Positions 7,661 through 17,390 of a stretch of DNA of 64,000 nt are shown in pieces (the first letter of the stretch is position 1; every line of letters begins with the position of its first letter). The position numbers and the translations under genes are program-made. Location: the NCBI RefSeq assembly GCF_900111115.1, contig NZ_FOGD01000004.1:1-64000 (forward strand), written 5' to 3'. Below the pieces are notes generated by a model that was not told the DNA's origin, did no database searches, and saw nothing but the letters and a program-made list of their open reading frames with translations. The DNA comes from Giesbergeria anulus (GTDB lineage: Bacteria > Pseudomonadota > Gammaproteobacteria > Burkholderiales > Burkholderiaceae_C).

Positions 7661-10600
7661 ATGCCCATCCCTACCTCCTCCCATTCTTCCGCTGCGGCGG
7701 CTGATTTTTCACGTTACCAGATTGTTCGGCGCAATGGCCATGTGGTGCCCTTTGCCCCGGCCAAAATTGCCGTGGCCGTGACCAAGGCTTTTCTGACCGT
7801 GGCGGGAAGCCAAGGCCAGGCATCGGCCAGTCTGCGCGAGTTGGTGGCCTCTTTGACAGAAAAAGTGGTGCATGCATTGCTGCGCTCGCGCCCGGAGGGC
7901 GGCACCTTTCATATCGACGACGTACGCGATCAGGTGGAGCTGCAATTGCTGCGTTCACAGCACGAAGCGGTGGCGCAAGCCTATGCACTGTACCGCGAAC
8001 GCCGCGCCCAAGAGCAAGCAGCAGCGGCAGCGCAAGCCCAAGCAGAGGCTACCCCCGCACCATTGCAGGTACTCGATGGTGGCGTACTGCTGGCGTTGGA
8101 TATGCCGCGCCTGCACGGCCTGATGGCCGATGCCTGTGCCGGATTGGGGGCCGAGGTGCGGGCCGAGCCCATCGTGCAAGAAACCCTGCGCAACCTGTAT
8201 GACGGCATGCCGCTAGAAGAAGTGTACAAGGCGGGCATTTTGGCCGCGCGCACGCTGATCGAACAAAACCCCGACTACAGCTACGCCACTGCCCGCCTGT
8301 TACTGCACACCATTGCCCGCGAAGTGTTGGGCCGTGAGGTGGCGTTGGCCGGTATGGCCGATGCCTATGTGGCTTACTTTCCGGGCTTTATCCAGCAAGG
8401 GGTGGATAACCAGTTGCTCAATCCAGAGTTGCTCACATTTGACCTGCCCCGGCTGGCCGCAGCCTTGCAGCCCGAACGCGATTTGCAATTTGACTATCTG
8501 GGCTTGCAAACCCTGTACGACCGCTATTTTCTGCACGTGCGCAAGCAACGCATCGAGTTGCCGCAAGCCTTCTTTATGCGCGTGGCGATGGGCTTGGCCC
8601 TGCAAGAGAGCGACCGCGAAGCCCGCGCCATCGAGTTCTACGAGGTGTTGTCGCGCTTTGACTTTATGAGCAGCACGCCCACGCTGTTCAACAGTGGCAC
8701 GCTGCGCTCGCAGTTGTCTAGCTGCTACCTGACCACGGTGCCCGACGATCTGGGTGGGATCTATGAATCCATCAAAGAAAATGCCCTCCTGAGCAAGTTT
8801 GCGGGTGGCTTGGGCAACGACTGGACACGCGTGCGTGCGCTGGGTAGCCATATTCAAGGCACCAATGGTGAATCGCAGGGCGTGGTGCCCTTCCTGAAGG
8901 TGGTCAACGATACGGCGGTAGCGGTCAATCAGTGCTTTGCTCCCGATACCTTGGTCTATACCGCTACCGGGCCACGCCCGATCCGCGACGTGCATCCCGG
9001 TGATTTGGTGCTGGGCCACAGCGGTCAGTACCGCGAGGTGACGCAACGCATGGTCTATAACCAGCACGAGGCGATGGTGGCGATTGACGTCAAACACGCC
9101 ATAGAGCCGCTGGAAGTAACCGACGCCCACCCCTTCTGGGCCATTCAAGGCGTGCCCTTGGGGCAGGCCAATGCACGCACAGAGGCTTGGTTGGACAAGG
9201 GCAAGGTGACCGCACGCTGGATCGATTCTGGTCAGTTACAGACCGGCGATTACATCGGCTTTGCCATTCCCACCGAAGTGGTGCCAGTGCAGGGCCTCAA
9301 TGAAGATGATGCCCGGCTCTATGGCATCTTGCTCGGTGATGGTCATCTATCGAAGGATGGGCGGCAGTGGGGTGTTTCGGGCAACCCGCAGCGCGATGCG
9401 CATTTGGCCTTTGTGCGCAGTTATCTGGAGGCCTGTGGCTTCCATTACTGGGAAACAGCCCGTGGCAGCACCTATGTGCAGATTCATTGGGCGGCAGGCC
9501 AAGGCGCGTTGCGTGATGGCACCACCGGGCGCATAGTTGGTGCCGGAGCGCCTACCCTACCGTTTGCTTATGACGATCTGTACGATGCCAACCACCACAA
9601 GCGCATTGCACCGCGCTTGAGCCATCTGCCCACCACTCAAACGCTGGCGCTGTTGCAAGGTTTGTTAGAAACCGATGGCTGTGTCTCGCGTGGCAAGGAG
9701 TTGACCTTTACCTCGGCCTCCGAGCCACTAGCCCACGGGGTTCGTTACCAGTTGCTGCGCTTGGGCGTGCCGGTTTCCGGTCAAAAGCGTACCCGCCAGC
9801 ACAACCATGTCGGCCAGCGTTCGGATGGTTCGCAGGCCGTGTTTGCCGGTAGCAGCACCAGTATTGATTTGCGTATTCCGGCCATCCCGGCACTGGCACA
9901 GCGTTTGGGCTGTGCGGCGGTATCGAAGCGCAATTGGCTGGTGCGCGATGGCGTATTGTTCTCCCGCGTGCGGGCCGTGCGTCCTATCACGCCTAAACCG
10001 CTGGTGGTTGATTTGAAGGTGGAGGTGGATGCCTCTTACCAAACGGTGGCCGGTTTGGCGCACAACGGTGGCAAGCGTAAGGGTGCCGTCTGTACCTATC
10101 TGGAAACTTGGCACCTCGATATCGAAGAATTCTTGGAGTTGCGCAAAAACACCGGTGATGACCGCCGCCGCACCCACGATATGAACACGGCCAACTGGAT
10201 TCCCGACCTGTTCATGAAGCGGGTCATGGAAAAAGGCCGCTGGACGCTGTTCTCGCCCTCGGATGTGCCCGATTTGCACGAGCTGTTTGGTGCTGATTTT
10301 GAGCGCGCCTATGTCGCTTACGAAGCCAAGGCCGACCGGGGCGACATCCCCCACCACCGCGTGCTGCCAGCCACCGACCTGTGGCGCAAGATGCTCACCA
10401 TGCTGTTCGAGACCGGCCACCCGTGGATCACCTTCAAGGATGCCTGCAATGTGCGCTCGCCGCAGCAACACGCGGGGGTGGTGCATTCGTCTAACTTATG
10501 TACTGAAATTACCTTGAACACCAGCGACACCGAAACCGCCGTGTGCAACCTCGGTTCGGTCAATTTGGCGCAGCACCTCAAGGATGGCCCGCATGGCAAG

Positions 10601-11656
10601 GAGCTAGACCACGACAAGCTCCAGCGCACCATCCGCACCGCTATGCGGATGCTCGATAACGTGATCGACATCAACTACTACGCGGTGCCCAAGGCCCGCG
10701 AATCGAACCTGCGCCATCGCCCGGTGGGCTTGGGGCTGATGGGTTTTCAGGATGCGCTGTATGCGCTGCGCCTGCCCTACGCCTCGATGCCTGCGGTGGA
10801 ATTTGCCGACCGCTCGATGGAAGCCATTTGCTATTACGCCTACTGGGCCTCGACCGAGTTGGCCGCCGAGCGTGGGCGCTATTCCAGCTACGACGGCTCT
10901 TTGTGGAGCCAAGGCATTTTGCCCAAAGACTCGATTGATTTGCTGGCGCAAGCCCGTGGCGGTTATGTCGAAGTAGACCGCTCGCAAACCTTGGATTGGG
11001 ATGCGCTACGCGCCAAAATCGCCCGCGATGGCATGCGCAACTCCAACTGCGTGGCGATTGCGCCCACGGCCACCATTTCCAACATCGTCGGCGTTGATGC
11101 GTCGATTGAGCCATCGTTTGGCAATTTGTCGGTCAAGTCCAATTTATCGGGCGAGTTCACCGTCATCAACCATGCACTGGTACGTGACCTGCAACGCTTG
11201 GGCTTGTGGGATGAGGCGATGGTAATTGACCTCAAATACTTCAAAGGCTCGTTGCACGCACTGGAGCGCGTGCCTACCAACATCAAGGCGCTTTATGCCA
11301 CGGCGTTTGAGATTGATCCGGGCTGGCTGGTGGAGGCCGCCTCGCGCCGCCAGAAGTGGATTGACCAAGCCCAAAGCCTGAACATCTACATGGCCGGTGC
11401 TTCGGGCAAAAAGCTCGATGAGACCTACAAGCTGGCGTGGCTGCGTGGCCTCAAAACCACCTACTACCTGCGCACGCAAAGCGCTACCCATGCCGAGATG
11501 AGCACTGTGCAACGCCAGCACCTCAATGCCGTGTCTTCTGGGCAAGCTGCTGGGGTGGCCGCCCCAGTGCAAGCAGCTTCTGTGGAGCTAGAGGCTCCTG
11601 CCACCGACATCCGCTTTTGCGCCATTGACGACCCCGGCTGCGAAGCCTGCCAATAA
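7661..11656 (+). CDS. nrdA: Ribonucleoside-diphosphate reductase alpha subunit, intein-containing precursor
   Basis: Reduces ribonucleotides to deoxyribonucleotides with NrdB. The precursor has 1331 residues; removing the intein (residues 425-802) leaves 953, normal for this NrdA group. Visible in order: N-terminal ATP-cone (QIVRRNGHVVPFAPAKIAVA), the first active-site Cys in LSSCYLTTV, the extein junction VNDTAVAVNQ / GGKRKGAVC, then SSNLCTEITLNT and AVCNLGSVNL with the radical and redox Cys. The C-terminus (DDPGCEACQ) carries the shuttle Cys pair. The nrdB gene follows after 93 bp. Two NrdR boxes and a hairpin precede it. Activity depends on intein splicing, discussed under the intein. Confidence 0.97.
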   Translation: MPIPTSSHSSAAAADFSRYQIVRRNGHVVPFAPAKIAVAVTKAFLTVAGSQGQASASLRELVASLTEKVVHALLRSRPEGGTFHIDDVRDQVELQLLRSQHEAVAQAYALYRERRAQEQAAAAAQAQAEATPAPLQVLDGGVLLALDMPRLHGLMADACAGLGAEVRAEPIVQETLRNLYDGMPLEEVYKAGILAARTLIEQNPDYSYATARLLLHTIAREVLGREVALAGMADAYVAYFPGFIQQGVDNQLLNPELLTFDLPRLAAALQPERDLQFDYLGLQTLYDRYFLHVRKQRIELPQAFFMRVAMGLALQESDREARAIEFYEVLSRFDFMSSTPTLFNSGTLRSQLSSCYLTTVPDDLGGIYESIKENALLSKFAGGLGNDWTRVRALGSHIQGTNGESQGVVPFLKVVNDTAVAVNQCFAPDTLVYTATGPRPIRDVHPGDLVLGHSGQYREVTQRMVYNQHEAMVAIDVKHAIEPLEVTDAHPFWAIQGVPLGQANARTEAWLDKGKVTARWIDSGQLQTGDYIGFAIPTEVVPVQGLNEDDARLYGILLGDGHLSKDGRQWGVSGNPQRDAHLAFVRSYLEACGFHYWETARGSTYVQIHWAAGQGALRDGTTGRIVGAGAPTLPFAYDDLYDANHHKRIAPRLSHLPTTQTLALLQGLLETDGCVSRGKELTFTSASEPLAHGVRYQLLRLGVPVSGQKRTRQHNHVGQRSDGSQAVFAGSSTSIDLRIPAIPALAQRLGCAAVSKRNWLVRDGVLFSRVRAVRPITPKPLVVDLKVEVDASYQTVAGLAHNGGKRKGAVCTYLETWHLDIEEFLELRKNTGDDRRRTHDMNTANWIPDLFMKRVMEKGRWTLFSPSDVPDLHELFGADFERAYVAYEAKADRGDIPHHRVLPATDLWRKMLTMLFETGHPWITFKDACNVRSPQQHAGVVHSSNLCTEITLNTSDTETAVCNLGSVNLAQHLKDGPHGKELDHDKLQRTIRTAMRMLDNVIDINYYAVPKARESNLRHRPVGLGLMGFQDALYALRLPYASMPAVEFADRSMEAICYYAYWASTELAAERGRYSSYDGSLWSQGILPKDSIDLLAQARGGYVEVDRSQTLDWDALRAKIARDGMRNSNCVAIAPTATISNIVGVDASIEPSFGNLSVKSNLSGEFTVINHALVRDLQRLGLWDEAMVIDLKYFKGSLHALERVPTNIKALYATAFEIDPGWLVEAASRRQKWIDQAQSLNIYMAGASGKKLDETYKLAWLRGLKTTYYLRTQSATHAEMSTVQRQHLNAVSSGQAAGVAAPVQAASVELEAPATDIRFCAIDDPGCEACQ
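8933..10066 (+). mobile_element. In-frame intein with LAGLIDADG homing endonuclease inside nrdA
   Basis: Residues 425-802 of the NrdA precursor (378 aa) interrupt the conserved AVNQ/GGKRKG segment. It has the splicing blocks: N-terminal Cys in CFAPDTLVYTATG; block B VTDAHPFWA with the TxxH signature (T487, H490); and the C-terminal VAGLAHN with penultimate His and terminal Asn802. Between them are two dodecapeptide motifs, LYGILLGDGHLS near 553 and LLQGLLETDG near 664, both with their acidic residue, so the homing endonuclease looks intact. The oddity is the +1 extein residue: glycine, not Cys, Ser or Thr, so the standard transesterification step has no nucleophile. Confidence 0.95.
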
Positions 11657-11749
11657 ATTGGCCACAAACCCGTAAAAACCCCGCAGTGCAGCGCTTCGGT
11701 GCTTTCCATTTGGAAGCGCTGCTCTCATAATTCGAGCATTGGAAAATCT

Positions 11750-12952
11750 ATGTTGACCTGGGACGAAGAAGTCACGCCCGCACTGCAAAATCCACCCGAC
11801 AACGGTTTGCCCCAAAACCGCTGGGGTATGCAGCCGCCCGCACCGTTTTCACCACTGGATTTTCAGTCCATGCCCACCCCTGTGCCTGCGCTGTCCATCG
11901 CCCCACCAGCGGCCCCCGTGCTGCCCAGCAGCCACCGGCGTGTCAGTGCAGCCGACAAGCGCATCATCAACGGCCAAACCGATGTCAACCAGTTGGTGCC
12001 GTTCAAGTACAAATGGGCGTGGGAAAAATACCTCGCCACTTGTGCCAACCACTGGATGCCGCAAGAGGTCAACATGACGCGCGACATCGCGCTCTGGAAA
12101 GACCCCAACGGCCTGACCGAAGACGAGCGCCGCATCGTTAAGCGCAACTTGGGCTTCTTTGTTACCGCTGACTCGCTGGCCGCCAACAACATCGTTCTGG
12201 GCACCTACCGCCACATCACAGCACCGGAGTGCCGCCAGTTTTTGCTGCGCCAAGCCTTTGAAGAGGCCATCCATACCCACGCCTACCAGTACATTGTGGA
12301 GTCGCTGGGCTTGGACGAGGGCGAGATTTTTAACGCCTACCACGAGGTGCCATCGATTCAGAACAAAGATCAGTTCTTGATTCCGTTCATCGATGCCATC
12401 ATGGACCCAGCCTTCAAAACTGGCACCGCCGAGGCCGATCAAACGCTGCTCAAGAGCCTGATCGTCTTTGCCTGCCTGATGGAAGGCTTGTTCTTTTATG
12501 TGGGCTTTACACAAATTTTGGCGCTGGGCCGCCAAAATAAAATGACCGGCGCTGCCGAGCAGTACCAGTACATCCTGCGCGATGAGTCCATGCACTGCAA
12601 CTTTGGCATCGACCTCATCAACCAGCTTAAATTGGAAAACCCCCACCTCTGGACGGCCAGTTTCCAACAAGAGATCAAAGATCTGTTCTTGCAGGCTGTT
12701 GATTTGGAATATGCCTACGCCGAAGACACCATGCCCCGTGGCGTGCTCGGCATGAACGCTGGCATGTTCAAGGGCTATCTGCGTTACATCGCCAACCGCC
12801 GGGCCACACAAATTGGCCTAGAGGCGCTGTTCCCGAACGAAGAAAACCCGTTTCCTTGGATGAGCGAGATGATCGACCTCAAAAAGGAACGCAACTTCTT
12901 TGAAACGCGCGTTATTGAATACCAGTCGGGCGGTGCCCTGTCCTGGGATTGA
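11750..12952 (+). CDS. nrdB: Ribonucleoside-diphosphate reductase beta subunit (diiron R2)
   Basis: 400 residues from the ATG at 11750. R2 carries the metal centre and radical used by NrdA. The core ([18 protein letters not shown], then [48 protein letters not shown], and the C-terminal [18 protein letters not shown]) is of the type best known from the chlamydial class Ic enzyme. Here the first ligand is Asp141 and the radical position is Tyr179 (after Glu172 and His175), so a normal tyrosyl-radical centre is expected. The first 60 residues are Pro-rich and variable. Co-transcribed with nrdA. Confidence 0.96.
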   Translation: MLTWDEEVTPALQNPPDNGLPQNRWGMQPPAPFSPLDFQSMPTPVPALSIAPPAAPVLPSSHRRVSAADKRIINGQTDVNQLVPFKYKWAWEKYLATCANHWMPQEVNMTRDIALWKDPNGLTEDERRIVKRNLGFFVTADSLAANNIVLGTYRHITAPECRQFLLRQAFEEAIHTHAYQYIVESLGLDEGEIFNAYHEVPSIQNKDQFLIPFIDAIMDPAFKTGTAEADQTLLKSLIVFACLMEGLFFYVGFTQILALGRQNKMTGAAEQYQYILRDESMHCNFGIDLINQLKLENPHLWTASFQQEIKDLFLQAVDLEYAYAEDTMPRGVLGMNAGMFKGYLRYIANRRATQIGLEALFPNEENPFPWMSEMIDLKKERNFFETRVIEYQSGGALSWD

Positions 12953-13140
12953 CCTCCTGAGCACGGCACTTTCATGGCTTCTTTTTACCCGCCCCGCATC
13001 TGCTGCACCCTCACACCGTGCAGCTTGGCGGAGCGTTTTTATGTTCATGCTGGCGCAAGGGCTTCTTGTGCCGCCATGAACCTCTCCGGGCCGCTTACAG
13101 GCCGGGAGTGCTCTGTGCTCATCGTCCCAAGGAGAAAATA
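12953..13140 (+). other. Structured leader between nrdB and the histone-like gene
   Basis: A 188-bp gap with two hairpins seen by eye: GGCGCAAG...CTTGTGCC near 13050-13075 (one G-U pair) and CTCCGGGCC...GGCCGGGAG near 13084-13110 (one mismatch). The ribosome site AAGGAG lies just before the ATG at 13141. No T-run follows either hairpin, so I do not call a terminator. The gap probably holds the promoter and leader of the downstream gene. Confidence 0.35.
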
Positions 13141-13818
13141 ATGGCAACTGCCAAGAAACCCGCCGCCCCCAAGGCGGAAACCCCGAAAAAAGCAGCTCCG
13201 GCCAAAAAGGCTGCGGCCCCTGCGGTCAAGGCTGAAGCCGCTGCTGCTCCTGCGCCACAAGCTGCTGTAGCCGCCGCTGCCCCTGCAAAGAAAGCTGCAC
13301 CAGCCAAAAAAGCTGCCGCCCCCGCTCAAGCCGCTGCCAAAAAAGCAGCACCAGTGAAAGCCGCAGCCGTAAAGAAGACTGCCGCCGTCCCAGTGGCCGC
13401 CCCAGTAGCCGCTGCGGTGGTGCCAGAAGTGGCCCCCGCGAAGGTTGCGGCCAAAAAGGTAGCCGCCAAGAAGCCCGCAGCCCCCGTGGCCGAGGTCGCC
13501 AAGGCCCCTGCTGTGCCAAAGAAGGCTGCACCCGCAAAGAAAGCGGCACCGGCCAAGAAGGCAGCCGTAGCCGTAGCCGCTGCCCCAGCACCTGAGGCCG
13601 CACCAACACCAGCACCAGCCAAGAAGGCCACCAAGACTGCCGCAAAGAAAGCGCCTGCCAAAGTAACTGCTGTGGCAGCACCGGTGGAGGCCCATGCCGC
13701 CCCCGCTAAAGCGGCTCCGGCCAAAAAAGCCAGCAAGACCACAGCCACCGCCCCTGTGGTGAAAACCACACTGAGCGAAAAGGCCACTTGGCCCTTCCCG
13801 CTGGGCACCAAGCCCTAA
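13141..13818 (+). CDS. Alanine/lysine/proline-rich histone H1-like protein
   Basis: 225 residues made almost only of Ala, Lys, Pro and Val, with repeated KKAAPAKKA-type units. This is the low-complexity make-up of AlgP/HC2-like, eukaryotic H1-like proteins common in Burkholderiales. They bind DNA through their positive charge and are thought to act in nucleoid organisation. The start is fixed by AAGGAG eight bases upstream. The tail (TTLSEKATWPFPLGTKP) is the only non-repetitive part. A clear terminator follows. The repeats make copy number variable between strains. Confidence 0.85.
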   Translation: MATAKKPAAPKAETPKKAAPAKKAAAPAVKAEAAAAPAPQAAVAAAAPAKKAAPAKKAAAPAQAAAKKAAPVKAAAVKKTAAVPVAAPVAAAVVPEVAPAKVAAKKVAAKKPAAPVAEVAKAPAVPKKAAPAKKAAPAKKAAVAVAAAPAPEAAPTPAPAKKATKTAAKKAPAKVTAVAAPVEAHAAPAKAAPAKKASKTTATAPVVKTTLSEKATWPFPLGTKP

Positions 13819-13840
13819 GCCTTACCGCTGAGATCAAGCT

Positions 13841-13872
13841 AAAAACCCGGTGTACTCCACCGGGTTTTTTAT
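13841..13872 (+). terminator. Rho-independent terminator after the histone-like gene
   Basis: A perfect 10-bp stem AAACCCGGTG / CACCGGGTTT with the 5-nt loop TACTC and a following T-run. It starts 22 bp after the stop. Confidence 0.9.
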
Positions 13873-13978
13873 TTCTGGATTCAACTTTGTTGGGTTATGT
13901 GGCCCCAAACCACTTCGTGCTACAACTTTCCCACAGTCCCACTGATCGGCTTTTTTTCGTTATCCGTTGCTCCGCTCA

Positions 13979-14455
13979 TCAATCCCTAGGGATCGACAAA
14001 CAGACGGTCTTTTGCCGCAGCACGAAACTGGTGTGTACGCCAGTCACGCCCTCAATGCGGTTGATCTTATTGAGCAATAAGTCCTGATAGGCGTCCATGT
14101 CGCGCACCACCACCTTAAGCTGGTAGTCGGCTGCTTGGCCCGTGATAAGCAGGCATTCCAGCACCCCCGGCAGATCGCAGACCAAACTCTCAAAGTTGGC
14201 AAAACGCTCAGGCGTGTGCTGATCCATAGAGATATGGATCAGCGCCATCAGTGACAGCCCCAACGCCTTGGCATTGACCTGCGCCTGATAGCCCGCAATC
14301 AAACCGTGCTCCTCCAACGCCCGCACCCGTCTTAAACAAGGCGATGGGGACAGGCCAATGCGCTCGGCCAACTCTTGGTTGCTTAAACGTCCATCCCGCT
14401 GCAAATGCTCAAGGATGGCACGGTCGTAACGGTCGAGGGTAGGTGCTTGGTTCAT
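13979..14455 (-). CDS. Lrp/AsnC-family transcriptional regulator
   Basis: 158 residues. N-terminal winged HTH (LDRYDRAILEHLQRDGR, then SNQELAERIGLSPSPCLRRV) is close to Lrp itself, and a C-terminal RAM/AsnC ligand domain follows. Lrp proteins form octamers that sense amino acids, often leucine. It is divergent from leuA with 150 bp of AT-rich DNA between them, so control of leuA and of itself is a reasonable inference. The symbol lrp is not assigned because several paralogues exist in Burkholderiales. Confidence 0.93.
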   Translation of the reverse strand: MNQAPTLDRYDRAILEHLQRDGRLSNQELAERIGLSPSPCLRRVRALEEHGLIAGYQAQVNAKALGLSLMALIHISMDQHTPERFANFESLVCDLPGVLECLLITGQAADYQLKVVVRDMDAYQDLLLNKINRIEGVTGVHTSFVLRQKTVCLSIPRD

Positions 14456-14470
14456 GATTTTTTACTTTAT

Positions 14471-14494
14471 TTCAATTAATGACTTGATATTGAA
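14471..14494. promoter_or_regulatory. Inverted repeat in the lrp-like/leuA divergent promoter
   Basis: TTCAAT (14471-14476) and ATTGAA (14489-14494) are perfect 6-bp arms separated by 12 bp inside an unusually AT-rich stretch (about 14456-14550). Lrp family operators are AT-rich and weakly palindromic, so this is a candidate autoregulatory site. Short arms mean chance is possible. Confidence 0.35.
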
Positions 14495-14605
14495 ATATTA
14501 TTGCTCAAACAAAGATTTATGACGCAAACTTAGCAATCAAATAGCTCTTATGGCGGCATATGATTTCTACATCACCACCCCGGTGGGTTTTTACAAGAAA
14601 TCACC

Positions 14606-16288
14606 ATGCAAGCCACTGTTGCCGCCAAATACAGCCCCTTTGCGCCCGTGCCCATGACCGAGCGCCAATGGCCCCATCGCACCATTAACCATGCTCCGAT
14701 CTGGATGAGCACCGACCTGCGTGACGGCAACCAAGCCTTGTTTGAGCCTATGGACATTGAACGCAAATTGCGTTTGTTCAAAACCCTGTGTGACATCGGC
14801 TTCAAACACATTGAAGTGGCCTTTCCCTCGGCCTCGCAAACCGAATTCGACTTTGTTCGCACCCTGATCGAGCAAGAACTCATCCCCGCCGATGTCACGA
14901 TTGAGGTACTGACGCAAGCGCGAGAACCTTTGATTCGCCGCACCATGGAGTCTTTACAGGGCGCTCAACGGGCCATCGTGCATGTCTATAACGCCACCTC
15001 CAAGCCCTTTCGCGAGTTTGTTTTTGGCATGGAGCGCGAAGAAGTGGTTGAGATGGCCGTATCGTCTGTGCGCTTGGTCAAGGAGCTGGCCGCAGCCCAG
15101 CCCGACACCGAATGGACACTCGAATACAGCCCCGAAACCTTTACGGCCACCGAGTTGGATTTTTCTCTGGAAATCTGCAACGCCGTGACTGCCGCATGGG
15201 ACGCCAGCCCGCAGCGCCCGGTCATTCTCAATCTGCCCACCACGGTAGAAGTAACCACCCCCAACGTGTACGCCGATCAAATCGAGTGGATGCACCGCCA
15301 TCTGGCCCGGCGTGACAGCATTATTTTGAGCGTACACCCACACAATGACCGGGGCACTGCCGTGGCCGCTGCCGAGTTGGCCTTAATGGCCGGTGCCCAG
15401 CGTGTTGAGGGCTGCCTCTTTGGCAATGGCGAGCGCACCGGCAATGTCGATTTGGTCACGCTGGCCCTGAATATGCACACCCAAGGCATCGACTGCGGCC
15501 TTGATTTTTCTGACATCAATGCGGTGGCCCGCACTTACGAGTTCTGTACCCAGCTCCCGATCCACCCACGCCATCCGTATGTGGGCGATCTCGTATTCAC
15601 GGCCTTCTCCGGCTCCCACCAGGATGCCATCAAGAAGGGGTTTTCTGCTCAAAAGGCAGATGAGCATTGGTCAGTGCCTTACCTCCCGATTGACCCAGCA
15701 GATGTGGGGCGCACTTATGACTCCATCATCCGCATCAACAGCCAATCGGGCAAAGGAGGCATAGCCTACCTGCTGGAGACCGATTACGGCATCGTGATGC
15801 CCCGGCGTATGCAGGTAGAGTTTTCTGGTGTAGTGCAGCAATATAGCGAGCACCTTGGTGCCGAAGTCTCCGCCGCACACATCTATAAGCTGTTTACCAG
15901 CACCTATCTTCAGTCCAACAACCCGCGCCTGCATTACCTTGGCTACCGGCTTTCAGAGGCCACCGCCGGAGCACAGAGCATTGCACTCAACATTGCCGTC
16001 AATGGCGAGGCGCTGACCCTCACAGGTCAAGGCAATGGCCCAGTCGATGCCGCTGTGCATGCCTTGGGCACTTTGGGCCATGATCTGCGGGTACTGGGTT
16101 TTGAAGAGCGCTCCACCGCCGCCAGCGCCTCGGCAGGCAGCGCACAAGCCTGTGCCATTGTAGAACTGAGCAATGGCGGCGGACAGGGGTTTTATGGTGT
16201 CGGTATCGACGACGACATCGTGTCCGCCTCTATCCAAGCCGTGCTGTCAGGTCTTTGCCGTATGACAGAAAGTGCGGCTCAGGCATAA
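14606..16288 (+). CDS. leuA: 2-isopropylmalate synthase
   Basis: First committed step of leucine synthesis: acetyl-CoA plus 2-ketoisovalerate gives 2-isopropylmalate. 560 residues, the longer type-2-like LeuA. The TIM-barrel part has WMSTDLRDGNQALFEPM with metal and substrate residues, SVHPHNDRGTAVA with the HxH metal pair, and GCLFGNGERTGN. The C-terminal third (after about 430) is the LeuA allosteric domain for leucine feedback. A weak hairpin plus T-run (CACC...GGTG, then GTTTTT, about 14574-14590) lies just before the start. Other leu genes are not adjacent. Confidence 0.96.
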   Translation: MQATVAAKYSPFAPVPMTERQWPHRTINHAPIWMSTDLRDGNQALFEPMDIERKLRLFKTLCDIGFKHIEVAFPSASQTEFDFVRTLIEQELIPADVTIEVLTQAREPLIRRTMESLQGAQRAIVHVYNATSKPFREFVFGMEREEVVEMAVSSVRLVKELAAAQPDTEWTLEYSPETFTATELDFSLEICNAVTAAWDASPQRPVILNLPTTVEVTTPNVYADQIEWMHRHLARRDSIILSVHPHNDRGTAVAAAELALMAGAQRVEGCLFGNGERTGNVDLVTLALNMHTQGIDCGLDFSDINAVARTYEFCTQLPIHPRHPYVGDLVFTAFSGSHQDAIKKGFSAQKADEHWSVPYLPIDPADVGRTYDSIIRINSQSGKGGIAYLLETDYGIVMPRRMQVEFSGVVQQYSEHLGAEVSAAHIYKLFTSTYLQSNNPRLHYLGYRLSEATAGAQSIALNIAVNGEALTLTGQGNGPVDAAVHALGTLGHDLRVLGFEERSTAASASAGSAQACAIVELSNGGGQGFYGVGIDDDIVSASIQAVLSGLCRMTESAAQA

Positions 16289-16442
16289 GGCTTGGCGCAC
16301 AAATCAGCACATCGCTTGTTTTGGCACTTGCATAGCGCACGACCGCCGGTTGGCCGGTCTGCGCGCATACACTTAGGGCCTTGTTTTACCCGCGCCACGG
16401 TGCCGGGTTTTGTCCGATTTGACTTGTCTTTTGCCCTTTGCC

Positions 16443-17390
16443 ATGAACCAGCTCGACGCACTCAAACAGTTCACCACCGTGGTGGCCGATACCGGCGATT
16501 TTCACCAGCTGGCGCAATTTAGGCCACAAGATGCCACCACCAATCCATCGCTCATCCTCAAAGCGGTGCAAAAGAGCGAATACGCCCCACTGCTGCAAGA
16601 CACCGTGCAGCAATGGCGTGGCCGCGATTTGGGCGAGATCATGGACCGCCTGCTGGTGCGTTTTGGCTGCGAGATTTTGTCGCTCATTCCGGGACGCGTT
16701 TCCACTGAGGTGGACGCTCGCCTGAGCTTTGACACCAGCGCCACCATCACCCGCGCCGAGCGCATCATTGAGCTGTACCAAGCCCAAGGCGTCCATATTG
16801 ACCGGGTGCTCATCAAAATTGCCGCCACGTGGGAAGGCATTGAGGCTGCGCGCCAACTAGAGCAGCGCGGCATCCACACCAACCTGACGCTATTGTTCTC
16901 TTTTGCCCAAGCCGTAGCCTGCGGCCAAGCCAAGGTGCAACTGATCTCGCCGTTTGTGGGCCGCATTTACGATTGGTACAAAAAGCAAGCAGGCAGCAGT
17001 TGGGACGAAGCCGCGATGGCTGGCACCAACGACCCCGGCGTGCAGTCGGTGCGCGCCATTTATAACCACTACAAACACTTTGGCATCCCCACCGAAGTGA
17101 TGGGCGCGAGCTTTCGCAATGTAGGCCAAATCACGGCGCTGGCCGGTTGCGATTTGCTCACCATTGCCCCAGATTTGCTCGCCCAATTGGCTGCTACCGA
17201 GGCCCCCTTGCAGCGCCAGCTAGACCCGGACAGCGCCCGCGCTTTGGATTTGCCCCCCGTCAACTATGACGAAGCCGGTTTCCGCTATGCCCTCAACGCC
17301 GATGCCATGGCCACAGAAAAACTGGCCGAAGGCATCCGCGCCTTTGCGGCTGACGCCATCAAATTAGAACAGTTGATGCTGGCGGCGTAA
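16443..17390 (+). CDS. tal: Transaldolase
   Basis: 315 residues from the ATG at 16443 ([20 protein letters not shown]), matching the TalB family start and length. The pentose-phosphate enzyme exchanges dihydroxyacetone units between sedoheptulose-7-P and glyceraldehyde-3-[13 protein letters not shown] and [15 protein letters not shown] are both present; the second holds the Schiff-base Lys. [13 protein letters not shown] and [13 protein letters not shown] follow. The pgi start codon directly follows the tal stop, so the two form an operon. A 154-bp gap before tal contains an imperfect GC-rich inverted repeat near 16336-16367 but no clear terminator. Confidence 0.97.
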   Translation: MNQLDALKQFTTVVADTGDFHQLAQFRPQDATTNPSLILKAVQKSEYAPLLQDTVQQWRGRDLGEIMDRLLVRFGCEILSLIPGRVSTEVDARLSFDTSATITRAERIIELYQAQGVHIDRVLIKIAATWEGIEAARQLEQRGIHTNLTLLFSFAQAVACGQAKVQLISPFVGRIYDWYKKQAGSSWDEAAMAGTNDPGVQSVRAIYNHYKHFGIPTEVMGASFRNVGQITALAGCDLLTIAPDLLAQLAATEAPLQRQLDPDSARALDLPPVNYDEAGFRYALNADAMATEKLAEGIRAFAADAIKLEQLMLAA

